From positions 18,912,269 to 18,976,268 of the forward strand of contig CM055076.1 in assembly GCA_029204045.2 (NCBI GenBank): DNA of 64,000 nt, in the 5' to 3' direction. The notes under the pieces were generated by a model. The model saw nothing but the letters and a program-made list of their open reading frames with translations. It had not been told where the DNA came from and made no database searches. Position numbers and translations under genes: made by a program. The DNA is from Tillandsia leiboldiana. Taxonomy: Eukaryota; Streptophyta; Magnoliopsida; Poales; Bromeliaceae. Shown piece by piece: positions 47,801 through 60,172 of this stretch. The stretch's first letter is position 1, and each line of letters opens with the position of its first letter.

Positions 47801-48492
47801 GGGTGGAGAAGGATGAAGAAGAAGAGGAGAAGAAGAAGAAAAAAGAGAAGGGGAGGCTCTCATGGACCGGGTCCACGGTGCACCGCCCAATGGGGGCCCT
47901 CCACCCGGCGGTCCACACGCAGGGGTGCGCGCACCCGGTCCACGCGCGCCCCCCAGCGCCACGCGGCCGCGTCCCTGCGCGCCACGCGGGCGCGGCAAAG
48001 CGCGCGCCACACGGGCGCGCGTTACACCGCGCCACACAGGCGCGAGGCACACCGTGCGCCACACGGGCGCGCGCCCCCGCGCCCGAGCGGGCGCCAGTGG
48101 GGGCCCGCCACGTGGCGGCCCCCCGGCGTCACGCGCTGGGGAAGCGCGCTTCCCCAGCGCGCCTGCAGCGCCTCGAGCCGCGCGCCACTCCCCGCCCTTT
48201 GCGCAAGCACCTCGGGATCCGTGCCGCGTCGCCTCGAGATCCGTGTACGCCTCGAAAAACACGCGCGTCAACCGGGCTCCGAATAAAACAAGTAAATAGT
48301 CCATTCTTAACGATTTCGCGCGCTGAATCCAAATCCGATGTCCGTTTCTCCAAATTCCCATCCGAAATTTTGCCGAAAGCCCCCGGAAAGCCCACTTGCT
48401 CCGATTTTCACGCTGGGTCCATTTCTTAAGTCCGATTTGCCAAATTCCAACTCTAAATAATTTCCGAAGGCATCCGGAGCGGTGATCTTTCA
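44843..48492 (-). mobile_element. Family-B LTR, copy 3
   Basis: Starts TGTCACGCCCCGGCGTCG and ends near ...GTGATCTTTCA, 3650 bp. Homology to copies 2 and 4 runs throughout, including 'tcgcgcgctgaatccaaatccgatgtccg' near the end. No PBS or interior. Flanks (gcaac; tcctt) do not match, so either the TSD decayed, the boundary is off, or the copy is recombinant. Contains a 30-bp minisatellite (47316-47525) and an extremely GC-rich block (47870-48230). Confidence 0.78.
47316..47525. repeat. 30-bp minisatellite 'gtccgcacgcaaaacggagc'
   Basis: Seven to nine copies of 'ccgcacgcaaaacggagcacg' plus a variable 'ccgccggag' or 'gtgccagaat' linker; two copies are shortened to about 20 bp. It is specific to this LTR copy. 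Confidence 0.88.
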
Positions 48493-49044
48493 TCCTTGAA
48501 CAATTCCTTATTTTTCTAATTTTTTTTATTTACACCGTTTTAACTTTTTGTTTTTAAAGTTATTTTAGATAATTAAAGTGAAAATTTTATTAAGTTTAAC
48601 GGTTCTATTTGTTGTCGGTTGATTCAGTTTTAGTTGCTAAAAGCTGATTAAAACCATTGAATTATTATTATTTTTGTTTATAATTTATTGTTTCAATAAA
48701 ATTATTTTTAGTAGTTTTATGTGTAACCAAACACCACACAATATGTGCAATGAGAAACAATTGTCTAAACCCACTGTCCACGTACACTGTATGAACCGCA
48801 CCTACATATGATCCCTTATGTTTGATCTAAAATATCTGAAGAGCCTGTATTGAAAAAGAAAAATTCTATTAGTACATCCTAAAAAGGATGTACATTTTAC
48901 ACTCTATCTATTCTGGAATGAAATGAATTTTACTGGTCATTTTGAAGTGATCAGTGAAATACACTCCATCCTGTATATCATACATCCCTTTTGAAGTGTA
49001 TGAATAACATTGCTAGAACTTTCACTGTGCATAGTTGTGCTTTG
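48493..49044. other. AT-rich spacer between TE copies
   Basis: No gene. An 8-bp perfect inverted repeat (gtacatcc/ggatgtac, 48872-48893) with a six-base loop lies in MITE-like sequence; 'gtgtaaccaaacacca' at about 48720 also looks like a decayed MITE end. Confidence 0.5.
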
Positions 49045-49156
49045 TCTTCCTACGATTTAGCTTATTTTTTACTTTGCTATCATATGGTCCAAAAAATTAT
49101 ACTTAACTATCATGTGATTTAGTTTATTTTTTACTTTATCATTCCGTAATTATTTT

Positions 49157-52100
49157 TGTTGTAAAATGAGGGTGAAAAATATTAATGGCAATTTCATAAA
49201 CACTTGGTGGGCAATTTTGCAATTCACACGCTAAACACCCAAATGGAGATCCAAGCTCAAGAACACAATGATTTTATGTGGTTTGGCTATGTTTATATTC
49301 ACGGGAGAACAAGTAAAGAAAATTTCACTATCAAATCATGAAAATTACAAGAGATACAAATAGTAGAGATATCACATTTCCTCAAAAATAAAGAGAAGCT
49401 CCAATAATCCCTAACTCTATCTAAATGGTGCAAACCACACCTCACAAAAAAGATCTCACCTCCTTCTTGATATAACCAAGATGAAACCAAAACCGTAGGG
49501 TTTTCTCTTTTATCCCACTTTTTTTTTTCTCTCTCTATATTTTTCTTAATATTCTAATCACCTGTACTTTAGTCTTTAAAAGATAAAGCTATTAAATATG
49601 GGCCGTTGGATCAAAAGAATTATGATCCAAAGGCTTACAAGTAAGATGACCAAATATATAATCAGAAAATATAAAAATAGAAGATTTGACTTCACCAAAT
49701 TACATAGCCCAAATAACAAGGCCCAATGTAATTAAATCAACAATCTCCCACTTGAAGGCAAATATCCATCCATCAAATAAGCTTCATCACAATGCATTGT
49801 TCTCCAACCACTCCATCTACGTCTCGATCAATCCGGAGTGCTTCCTACAAAATTTGAGCTTTTCCGTAGGAACAACCTTTGTCAACATATCCGCAAGGTT
49901 TTTCTTTGTACCGATCTTTTCTACATCCAAATATCGACAATCTAATACCATCCGAATAAAGTGAAAGCGAACGTCAATATGCTTAGTTCGAGAGTGATAC
50001 GCCGCATTTTTTGCAAGATGAATTGCACTTTGATTATCACAATGCACAACATATTTATTTTGCTTCACTCCAAATTGTGCAAGTAATCGCCTCAACCAAA
50101 TCATTTCCTTCGCCGCTTCGGTCATGACAACATATTCGGCTTCCGTAGAGGACAAAGCAATAATGTCTTGCAATTTAGACACAACTAACCGCACTACCTC
50201 CAAATGTGAAAATATATCCCGTAGTGGATTTTCTTGTCTCTCCACAACCAGCATGATCGGAATCAACATATCCATTCACCTCTAAAGAAGTTCCGCCAAA
50301 ACACAAGTAAACATTTTGTGTGCCCTTTAAATACCGAAGAATCCACTGAACGGCTTGCCAATGCTCCTATCCCAGATTAGACATATATCGTGAAATAACT
50401 CCAACCACATAAGCTATGTCCGGTCTTGTACAAACCATAGCATACATCAAACTCCCAACGACGGAATTATAATGAACATTCTTCATTTTATCTCTTTCGA
50501 TTTCATTCTCTGGAGAGTTCTTCTTGAATAACTTGAAATGTCCCACTAATAGAGTAGAAATCGGTTTACAATCATTCATTTCAAATCTTTCAAGCACCTT
50601 GGAAATATAGCCCGATTGACTAAGCCATAACTTACCATACTCCCTATCCCTTTTAATTTGTATGCCCAAAATCTTCTTTGCTTCACGAAGATCCTTAGTT
50701 GCAAACTTCTTCGACATGTCTTGCTTCAACTTTGCTATATCATTTTGATCATTACTAGCAAACAACATATCATCCACATATAGTAACAAAATAGTGAATG
50801 AACCATATGTTGAACCTTTAAAATAAACACAATGATCAAAATCACATCGTTTGTAGCCTTCATCTTGCATGAAAGAATCAAATTTTTATACCATTGTCTA
50901 GATGCTTGCTTTAAACCATACAATCCCTTCTTTAGCTTACATACTAAATTAGGATTAACTTCATCAACAAAGCCTTCGGGTTGAAACATATAAATTTATT
51001 CATCCAAATCACCATGCAAGAAAGCGGTTTTAATATCAAGTTGTTCAAGCTCAAGATCCAAATTTGCAACCAAGGATAAAACAACTCTAATTGAGCAATG
51101 CTTAACAACGGAAGCAAATATTTCATTGAAGTTAATACATTGCTTTTGTCCATAGCCCTTAACAACAAGCCTTGCTTTATACCGCTTGGATCCATCGGCT
51201 TCATTCTTGATCACATAAACCCATCGATTTTTCAATGCTTTCTTTTCAATCGGAAGCTCTACCAACTCCCAAGTATGATTTTGATATAAGGAATCCATCT
51301 CATCCTCCATTGCCCTTTGCCACTTTGCTTCTTCGGGACAATATTTTGCTTCCTGAAAATACTCAGGCTCACCCGAATCAGTAAATAAAGCATAATATAA
51401 AGAAGGGGAGTACCTTTGGGTGAGTTTATGTGGCCTAGTTGATCTTCTCAATTCATGTGCCGACGGGGTAGACACATTATTTTCACTCTCATGAGAATCA
51501 TGTTGATTTCCAATAGATTGTGTGCTTTCTTCATGATTATCATTACCATCATGACCAACATCACTATCATGAAGTGGAGGATGAACTTCATGTATATCTT
51601 GAGAAGAACAATCAACTTGTACATCAACAACAAGCTTATCCTTCTTTTGCTCTTCTTCCGTGCATTCTTTAAACATTGCATCCTCTCCAAACACAATATC
51701 CCGACTCCGAACAGTTTTTCTAACAACGGGATCCCAAAGCCTATAGCCCAACTCATCACCTCCATAGCCAAGAAATACACATTTCCTTGATTTCACATCA
51801 AGCTTTGTTCTACTTTCTTTCGGAATATGAACATAAGCTTCACACCCAAATGTTCTCAAGTGCCCATAGGAAATGTCTTTGCCACTCCATATAATTTCCG
51901 GAATGTCTCCATCCAATGCAACACTAGGTGATCTATTAATCAAGTAAATGACCGTATTTGCCACTTCGGCCCAAAAAGGCTTTGATAGGCCGGAGTGAGA
52001 CAACATACTTCGAATCCGCTCCACAATGGTTTGATTCATTCTTTCAATAATCCCATTTTGTTGAGGAGTATAGGGAACCGTCTTCACTCTTTTGATGCCA

Positions 52101-54483
52101 TTTTCTAAGCAAAAATCATCAAAGGCTCTAGAGCAAAATTCACGATCATTGTCGGTTTGCAAGCACTTAATAAAATATTCACTTTTCTTTTCAACACGGG
52201 CTTTAAATTTCTTAAAAGTCTCAAAAACTTTATCTTTTGAAGCCAAAGGATAAATCCAACACTTTCTAGAATAATCATCTAAGAAAGTAACAAAATAGTA
52301 TGCACCTCTAATTGACCTAACATTAAAAGGACCACAAATATCGGAATAAACCAATTCTAATAACTTGCCCTTTCTATGCATCTCATTTCTTTTGAAGTTA
52401 ACTTTATGTTGTTTCCCCATAATGCAATGCTCACAAAAATCAAGAAATGAATGCTCAAAGGAAGGAATAAGATTATGTTCTTGTAATACCTTCATACCAT
52501 GTTCACTTAGATGACCAAGCCGATTATGCCAAACTTGCATATCTTCGCATTTACTTATGGTAGCAACTACCAAATTTGAATCATCATCTTTTTGAGCTAT
52601 TCCATGAAGTGTATAGAGACTTCCATCCTTTTGCCCTTTTAAAATAGTCATACTACCCTTTGATATCTTTCAAGGGCCCTTTCCGAAAGTGATAACAAAA
52701 CCGGAAACATCCAATTGTCTCGCCGATATTAAATTCTTTGTGATCTCCGGAACATGGCGCACATTCGTCAATGTATGCTTATTGCCATTTGTTTGTTTTA
52801 TAACAATGTTCCCAATGCCCAAAATTTTACATGCCCGATGATTACCAAGATAAACATATTCACCATCTACTTCTTTATATGTAGAAAAATATGATCGATC
52901 CGGACATATATGAAAAGAAGCACCGGAATCTAAAACCCAAGTGTTTGCACAAGAAAAGACCGTGCACGCAACACTTAATGTCACTCCACCTTCCTTCTCC
53001 ATTCGAAGCGTTGTTAGCTTCATTCTTGATGTCCTTGCTTTTACCTTTTTGCTTATTTTTCAAAGCATAACAATCTTTCCTCACATGGCCCGCTTTCTTA
53101 CAATACCAACAAGTAAGCCTTCTACCTTGTGATTTTGATCTTCCTTTACTTTGAGATCTTTCTTTTGTGTTAAAAAATTGGTCTCGCTTCAATGACCTTC
53201 CTCTTTCATAAATAGTTAGTGCTTGACTCATATCACTAGACAATTGATTTGTGGCTTTACGAGTTTCCTCATTCAACAACGAAGCAACAATATCATTCAG
53301 CTTGAATTTGTTCCCCATTGTGTTCGCCACCATTGAAGGTAAAGAACTCAAAAGGAGTAAACAAAGGATTTCTTCATCAAGATTGATTTTGAGAGACTTC
53401 AATTGTGCCGCAATAGAGTTGAACTCACTCACATTCTTGCGAATAGTCGAACCTTCTTACATCTTCAAGAGAAAAAGCCACTTCATTGCATGCATCTTGT
53501 TCACACCGGAAGGTTGCTCAAATGATTGCTCCAAAGTCTCCCATAACTCGGATGCGGTCTTGCATTGATAGACATCAAACAAAATCGATGGTGAAATACA
53601 TGGCCTAATTGCCGCCAAACATTTTCGGTCAAGTATACCCCATTCATGATTATCCATAGTAGTGAGTTTTGCACATATTCCCAATATTGGCAAATTAAGC
53701 TCTTTTGCAACCAAATAATCCTCTATCATGATTTTCCATATAGCCCAATTGCTCTCATTCAACTTCTCAAATTCCATTGCTTTCTCCATTAGAAAAAACG
53801 ACTGAATGTACACAAGTGAATGCTTAGATAACCACCAATCAAGCTCTGATACCAATTGTTGTAAAATGAGGGTGAAAAATATTGATGACAATTTCACAAA
53901 CACTTGGTGGGCAATTTTGTAATTCACACGCTAAACATCCAAATGGAGATCCAAGCACCAGAGCAATAATAATAAAAATTAAACCACAAGAACACAATGA
54001 TTTTACGTGGTTCGGCTATGCCTACATCCACGGGAGAACAAGCAAAGAAGTTTTCACTATCAAATCATGTTGATTACAAAAGATACAAATATGAGAGATA
54101 TCACCTTTCCTCAAAGATAAAGAGAAGCTCCAACAATCTCTAACTCTATCTAAATGGTGCAAACCACACCTCACAGAGAAGATCTCACAGAGAAGATCTC
54201 ACATCCTTCTTGATATAACCAAGATGAAACCAAAACCCTAGGGTTTTCTCTTTTTTCCCACTTCTTTTTTTCTCTCTATATTTTTCTTAATATTCTAATC
54301 ACCCGTACTTTAGCATTTAAAAGATAAAGCTATTAAATATGGGCCGTTGGATCAAAAAAATTATGATCCAAAGGCTTACAAGTAAGAGGCCCAAATATAT
54401 AATCAGAAAATATAAAAATAGAAGATTTGACTTCACCAAATTACATAGCCCAAATAACAAGGCTCAATATAATTAAATCAATA
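49157..54483 (-). mobile_element. Ty1/copia retrotransposon 1
   Basis: LTRs 49157-49742 (586 bp) and 53857-54483 (627 bp, with an extra segment near 53957-53988 and a short duplication near 54177-54195). Exact TSD ATTTT at 49152-49156 and 54484-54488. On the minus strand the right LTR ends ...TTTTACAACA followed by TTGGTATCAGAGC (PBS for initiator tRNA-Met), and TTCAAGTGGGAGAT (polypurine tract) precedes the left LTR. The full gag-pol order is present but broken. It interrupts a family-M MITE. Confidence 0.95.
49817..53785 (-). pseudogene. Copia 1 gag-pol, decayed
   Basis: Order on the minus strand: Gag (from MEKAMEFEKLNESNWAIWK near 53785), CCHC knuckle CWYCKKAGHVRKDC, protease WVLDSGASFHIC, GAG-pre-integrase, integrase with Asp (YSDICGPF), Asp (LQTDNDREF) and Glu (NGIIERMNQ), reverse transcriptase with YVDDM, RNase H ending in HIDVRFHFIR. 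The longest uninterrupted piece is 52651-50996 (551 codons). Breaks: in-frame TAA near 53458, frameshift near 52960-53020, frameshift near 52660, TAA near 50995, frameshift near 50880, stop near 50367 and a frameshift near 50200. Catalytic residues that I can see are retained, so decay is by a few indels and stops. Lineage (Tork-like) is tentative. Confidence 0.88.
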
Positions 54484-54623
54484 ATTTTAAAATTTTTTAC
54501 TTTGACATAAATTTTTTTGGTGAAATAAAAATTAAATTATAGAAAAGCAAAGTAAAACTTTTTGAACAACAAACTAAAAAAAATATTGTAATTTAGGGGG
54601 GTCAATTTGAAGTTTTCCCTTTC

Positions 54624-54950
54624 TAAAAACCTATCACGTCGGTATGGACTATGGAGTAGCCTAGAGAAAAAAAGGATGAAAATTTATTCGATTTATACAA
54701 ATGAAGAATAAAAGGAAGGATTAATTATGCTTTACTACACTATACTTCAAAATTTTTTTTAAAAATTTTCTATCATGTACTTTTTTTTTTTTTTCCCCCA
54801 CGAGACACTGTTGGACTATTGTTGTTTATCAATCTCTGCACTACACATTTTAGATTTATTTTCTTTTTTCAAAAAGTATCATTAAACTTTCAATCCCTAC
54901 ATTATTATTATTATCATTAAATGTACTTCTTCAAATATATAGAAGCTAAC
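54624..54950. other. AT-rich flank of copia 2
   Basis: No coding or TE termini recognised; includes T runs at 54781-54795 and an (ATT)n at about 54901. Confidence 0.5.
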
Positions 54951-55151
54951 TGTTGGATGTGACCTACATAATTTATTCAAAACGATCTTTAAAGATAAAG
55001 TCAATCTAATCGGTTAGGATGTATCTGGACACATCCTTGATGGACGGACGTGATTAAAACATTCTTACATCAGGTTATATATATATATATGACATAATGG
55101 GAGTCCCAGTCTAACCCTAATCCGAATTTCCTGTGACGGCTCCATCTCCGG

Positions 55152-58100
55152 TGTCACGCCTCGGGGTCAAAACTGTGACCCGGGCTCGCCAACAGATCCG
55201 CCACCAATACGAAAACCCCGCATAGGCGAAGCGTCCAACCTGCAAGAAAAGGTATTACAGCTAAACAGATATCAGAGCTATAAAGAAAACTGCCGTAAAA
55301 CTAAAATCCAACCACTGTACAACAGAAAATAAAGGTATAATATCCATCTCCCAAGAATGAATCATACAATATCCTCTCATACAAAAATCCAAGAACTCAA
55401 TAGGGAGGAAAACTGAAATACAATACACTAGTGTACAGGCTCTCAGTACAAGTCATATCCTCACTACAGTAATCTCTCAAAAGCAGAAATAAAATTAATC
55501 TACTGTCTGTACTACAAATCTCCGAGGTGGGGGTACAACTACTCTCCAAAAACAGGTAGGGATCTAGGTCGCGACTCCCTCGCCTCGAACAGCAACAGCA
55601 GAATCAACATCTCCCAAAGATGACTCTGCAAAACAAAGGAGAGGAAAGAAAAAGGAGGGGGAGAACCCCCAACGGGTGTGAGAACTACATCAACACGTAG
55701 TTCTCAGTGGATACCGCCACCAAGCCCGACGGTCTGCCCACTAAGTCTACTAGAGGCATAAGATAACAATGCAGTAAAAACTGAACAAGAAAAGCTGGAG
55801 ATACTCTACAGCTATCATGCCTCTATCTAAATGCTCAATAGGTGATACAGATGAAAAGATATGCAACTACTCGCACCCAAGGTGCTCAATCGACCCAATC
55901 GAACTGACTGCATCATAGGGTCCAGTCAAGCCTGCGCCTACCTACTGCCACACATCCACAAGAGGACGGGACTTACGTAGGGCGTCCGTGACTGCCAAAA
56001 CTGGCCCAGCCAGAGGGACTGCGTCGACAAGTCGTGATACGAAAGTAACAGGCCCACTCCGGACGGGGCACTCGAGGGGCGCGACCCCACCGAGGAAAAA
56101 GATATCCGCACATCTCTGTCGAGCTCAAAGTGGCTTATGCAGGCTATAGTCAAAATCCACGCTCACTCTCAGAACGGAAGGACTCAAGATCCTCAAATAC
56201 CTCGCACGACGGTCGGAACACTCTCAACGACCCAGCTAACCAGCTCTCACGAATCTCGAGGCACTAACGAACTCAACGAACTCGTGGCACTAAACCCACT
56301 GGATAGAGATACTCCACAGCCGGGGCCACCGTCGACTCAAACGGCTCTCAAAACGAAACACCCAACTTGCCACGCTAAACACACAGGCTGGAGATACTCC
56401 ACAGCCAGGATCGACCCACAACTCAGGGCTAACAAAACTGGTCGGACGACATTCAACGGCCCGGGACCATCGTCAACCCCAACGGTTCCCAACAACACTG
56501 ACCGGAAGATACTCGATGGCCCGGGACCACCGTCTACCCAAACGGCTCCCAACAACACTAGCACAGGTCTAAACTCAGCTACCAGACTCCACTCAGCCCC
56601 CAGGCACGAGTGCAACAATGTCCCACAGTAACTTGACCACTCGGCCCACTACCCGGGCGAGGAAAATCTATGTCCAGGAAAAGATGCAAAGTGTGGGATG
56701 TCTAAAGTATAAAAGAACCTAGCCCAAATAAAGATTCTCTACTAGTTTGGTTAAACATGCATCATATGACGGGGTGCTAGGTCAAGTTCCAATAATCAAT
56801 ATATAATCCTCTAACCATGTTAAGCATAAAACTGAACCAACAACATGGATAATTCATAACATGCTTGCTTCCAATCAAAAGTAGTATACTCTAGTCATAC
56901 ATGCTCAGAAGCTTAAACAATATAGAGTAGACATGCATCAATCATATTTTCCAACAAGTAAGTGAACATCATCATCTAGCATGATTTTCCACTAGTATAG
57001 GATAACCATCTTTATCTTGTAACTCTCCCTCATGTATAAGGGTAAATAAATCATGCAACGCTCAAATCCACATATCATGTACAATTTATCAATTAAGCCT
57101 CAATCCCATCATTCAAACTATCTCTCATGCTTAGATCACAATCATTAAAATTGTACCTTAAACCATGCATGCATACTAACAAATAGAGTTAGAGAACTGT
57201 CCACTGGTTCTGGAGACGAAGTAACCCACCTGAATCGCTTTCCGCAGGCAAAGCCGAAGTCGGTGAAGTGCGTAGCCACACGCTAACCAAATTCGCCGAA
57301 ACCGCACCCTCGGTACTCGGTCGCACAAGCCTCTGCTCAAACAACATCGCAGCCAACAATCAATCAACACTACAAACACACCCCAAAAAGCATTTGCTGT
57401 TTTGCCAAAACAACACAGAGAAGGGGATCTTTCACCTACGTACAGTCCTCAGAAAAATCCAGAAAAATGACAGCTGCGATCCTCGCGACGAGTAGATGCA
57501 AATCGAGTATTTATATTCCTCGTTCCGACACTTGTAGGCCAAGATATAAATAGAACACCGCAGAAAGTCAATCAATCCACAACTCGCAAATCTGCGGAAA
57601 TCAGTCACGAAGAAGCTAAAATATCACCTTTGAAACGACCTCAGAAAAATCCGATAAAAATATAGTCGCGTTCCTCTCGAAGCGTAGATGCCGATCGAGT
57701 CCTCATACGCCCCGATCCGATGCCCGTAGGCCGAGAAATCCCAACAATACTCCACCGCTGTCCCAAACATCGCAGCAGTTCAAGGGGTCAAAAGGTACCT
57801 CGGAAACACCACCAAAAACTCAAAACGGAGCAAAGTGATCAACACGGAAATCGAAGGCGTACCTCTCGTGAATGCGCTGCCACAAAAATCGGCTCAAAAA
57901 TTTATTAGGGTGATCCTGGGGGCCTCGCGCACTGAAATGCGACGGTAGAAGCCACAAACGAAGGATCGTCGAAGTGCGCCGCGTCGCAGAAAACGCCGAT
58001 GCTGCGGCCTCCAAAAATTCTGGGAATCCATCAAGAAGTAGAGGACAAGGTGAGGAACAACATTGCTTAAGGCCTCAACCCAAGAGGAGCTCGGGAAAAG

Positions 58101-58890
58101 GCCCAAAGAACAGCAAAAAGGGGCTATTTATAGCCCAAAGTCCACACACAAAAGGATCCGGATTCGGGCGCAGGATTCGGGCGCCCGAATCCGGCCCGGC
58201 CCAACACTGTGCGCGCCCGAATCTCCCTCAGCGCGCCACGTCACCCACTCCGCACCCCACGTGCCCGGTGCACGCGCGCCCGCCAATCGCGGCGCACCGC
58301 GTGGCGACACGGTCCACGGCGGGGTGCACGCGCCGCGGTCCGCGCCCGGCCTCCCGGGTCGCTGCGCCCGCCAATGGGCGAGCGACACGTGGCCTGGCGG
58401 GTCCACCGTGCGCCGCGCCGGCCGTATTGCCCCGCGTGTGTTGACCAACCAATCAACGCGCGCCATGTGTCCCGCTGAACGCCCGCTGGTCCCGGTGCAC
58501 GCCAGGTCCCGTGGACCGGCCGCCCGCACTGCTGCCAACGCCCGCGCCGCCGTGCTCCGCCGCTGCCCGTCGCCGCCGGCGCTGCCCCTGCTGCCGGAAC
58601 AGTAACATCTTGCCTCGAAATTTGTGTTTTGGCATCCGGGCTCCGAAAAATACAAGTAAATAGTCTATTTCCATCGTTTTCGCGCGCTAAATCCAAATCC
58701 GATGTCCATTTTGCCAAATTCCTCTTCTAAAATTTGTCGAAGGCATCCGGAAAGGTATTCTTAATACAAATTTCGCGCTGAGTCCAATCCTGAGGTTCGA
58801 TTTGCGCACAAGCACCTCCATCACACCGAATAAGCCTCCAGAAGTTGCTGATCACCCAGCAAAAGCTCTGCGGATATCCGGGTCATCACA
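55152..58890 (-). mobile_element. Family-B solo LTR, copy 4 (in copia 2 LTR)
   Basis: Starts TGTCACGCCTCGGGG and ends CCGGGTCATCACA (sense TGTGATGACCCGG...). Exact TSD TCCGG at 55147-55151 and 58891-58895. Length 3739 bp, no interior, hence a solo LTR. A minus-strand TATA box GGGCTATAAATAGCCCC is at 58122-58138. This copy defines the true ends of the family. Confidence 0.93.
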
Positions 58891-59042
58891 TCCGGGGATA
58901 AGGGAATAGACAGGAAACATCCCTCTTTTTGCAGATTACGCAAGAGGACGAATCGAAAGGAAGAATCGTCATCTACAATCAGTATAGGAAATTGAAAATC
59001 ATGGCAAAAGGTACGATCTAAAGTTTTATTTGGTATTACATG

Positions 59043-59053
59043 TGGTATCAGAG
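59043..59053 (+). promoter_or_regulatory. Primer-binding site (initiator tRNA-Met) of copia 2
   Basis: TGGTATCAGAG is the standard plant copia PBS, two bases after the LTR end. Other PBS in the window: 37464-37474 (minus, family C), about 53846-53856 (minus, copia 1), about 43834 (plus, TRIM-like) and about 21425-21436 (minus, gypsy A, one change). Confidence 0.85.
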
Positions 59054-60172
59054 CCAAATCTTTTGCCGTTTTTTCGTTTCTTTTAGAATTTATTTGTTTT
59101 TCTTTTTATTTAAAATAATAATAATAATAATGGAGCATAAGTGGTGGCATTGACCGGTTCCATCGGAACCGGCATTCAGAGGAAGGCACTACCGTCACCG
59201 CGACCGCATTAGGCGCCCCACAAGGTGTCGTTTAGTGCAGCCTTTTGGAGCTACACGTGGCCCTTGTTGGGGCTTCAACCCGAAAAAATAATATTCTTGT
59301 TATTATTATTATTATTAAAGAGAAAAGAGGATATATATATTTTGTATTGTGACTCATCATTATAAAAGAAATCTATATCAAAATTATGTATAACGTATGG
59401 TTTTTGTTATATATGATTTTGTACTACTCATTTATTTATTTATTCATGACTATAAAGTAGTGTGTTTAGTTTATTTTTTATTTTAAACACACATACGGTG
59501 ATCATGAAAATTTAGAGTAGTGTTTATATAGACTTCATACAGTTTATAAATTTTGAGTCACATAAAGTTGTATAAATTTTTTTTTTATATACTTTCTGCT
59601 GCGTTTAGAAATAATATGAAATATTGGGTCATTCGATGTCATATAATTTTTTTTGAGATCGACTATGTTTAGAAGTGGCTACAACATTCTACTCATAGTA
59701 TATGATCGTTTATGGTATTTTCATAAAATGACATTGAATTTAAAGTTAACACGAAAATTTATATAGATTCCTAATTTATTTTTAATAGTTATTCAATGTC
59801 ATATAAAGTTGTTTGTATTTTTCATTATATTTGGGATTAGCCACAGCATCCTACAAATAGAGAAGAACACATAAGAATTTTTGACATTGAATTAAAGTAT
59901 AACTATTTATTGCAGTCAAATAAAATTATAACTTTCTTTTATTTTTATTTTCACTGGAATAGGATAGTGGAATGAATTTCTATATAACAAATTTTTTTAT
60001 ACCCACAGGTACAGAAATCTAGTTATTTAGGAATTAGTTTTTCGCTAGTCTTATTATTAAAGTAGATAAATTCTATGCATGTATCGCCTCTACCCATAGG
60101 AAGGTTGAATTTATCTAATTAAAGATTATTGTCTCATAGCATGCGATAAAGTCCAATATTTATTTTATTGTT
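59054..60172 (+). other. Copia 2 untranslated leader
   Basis: No open frame. It holds trinucleotide runs (AAT at about 59115, TTA at about 59298) and AT-rich text. It ends at TTATTGTTGCAG just before the Gag reading, which resembles a splice acceptor; a spliced leader is possible but unproven. Confidence 0.55.

Larger units (their letters stand above)
49045..54623. mobile_element. MITE of family M, copy 2, split by copia element 1
   Basis: Left part (about 49045-49156) has 'tttagcttattttttactttgctatcatatggtccaaaa'-type units. Right part (54484-54623) has 'tttggtgaaataaaaattaaatta', 'gcaaagtaaaactttttgaac' and ends 'tcaatttgaagttttccc', matching copy 1 at 44640-44764. The start is approximate. 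The copia TSD ATTTT marks the break. Confidence 0.65.
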
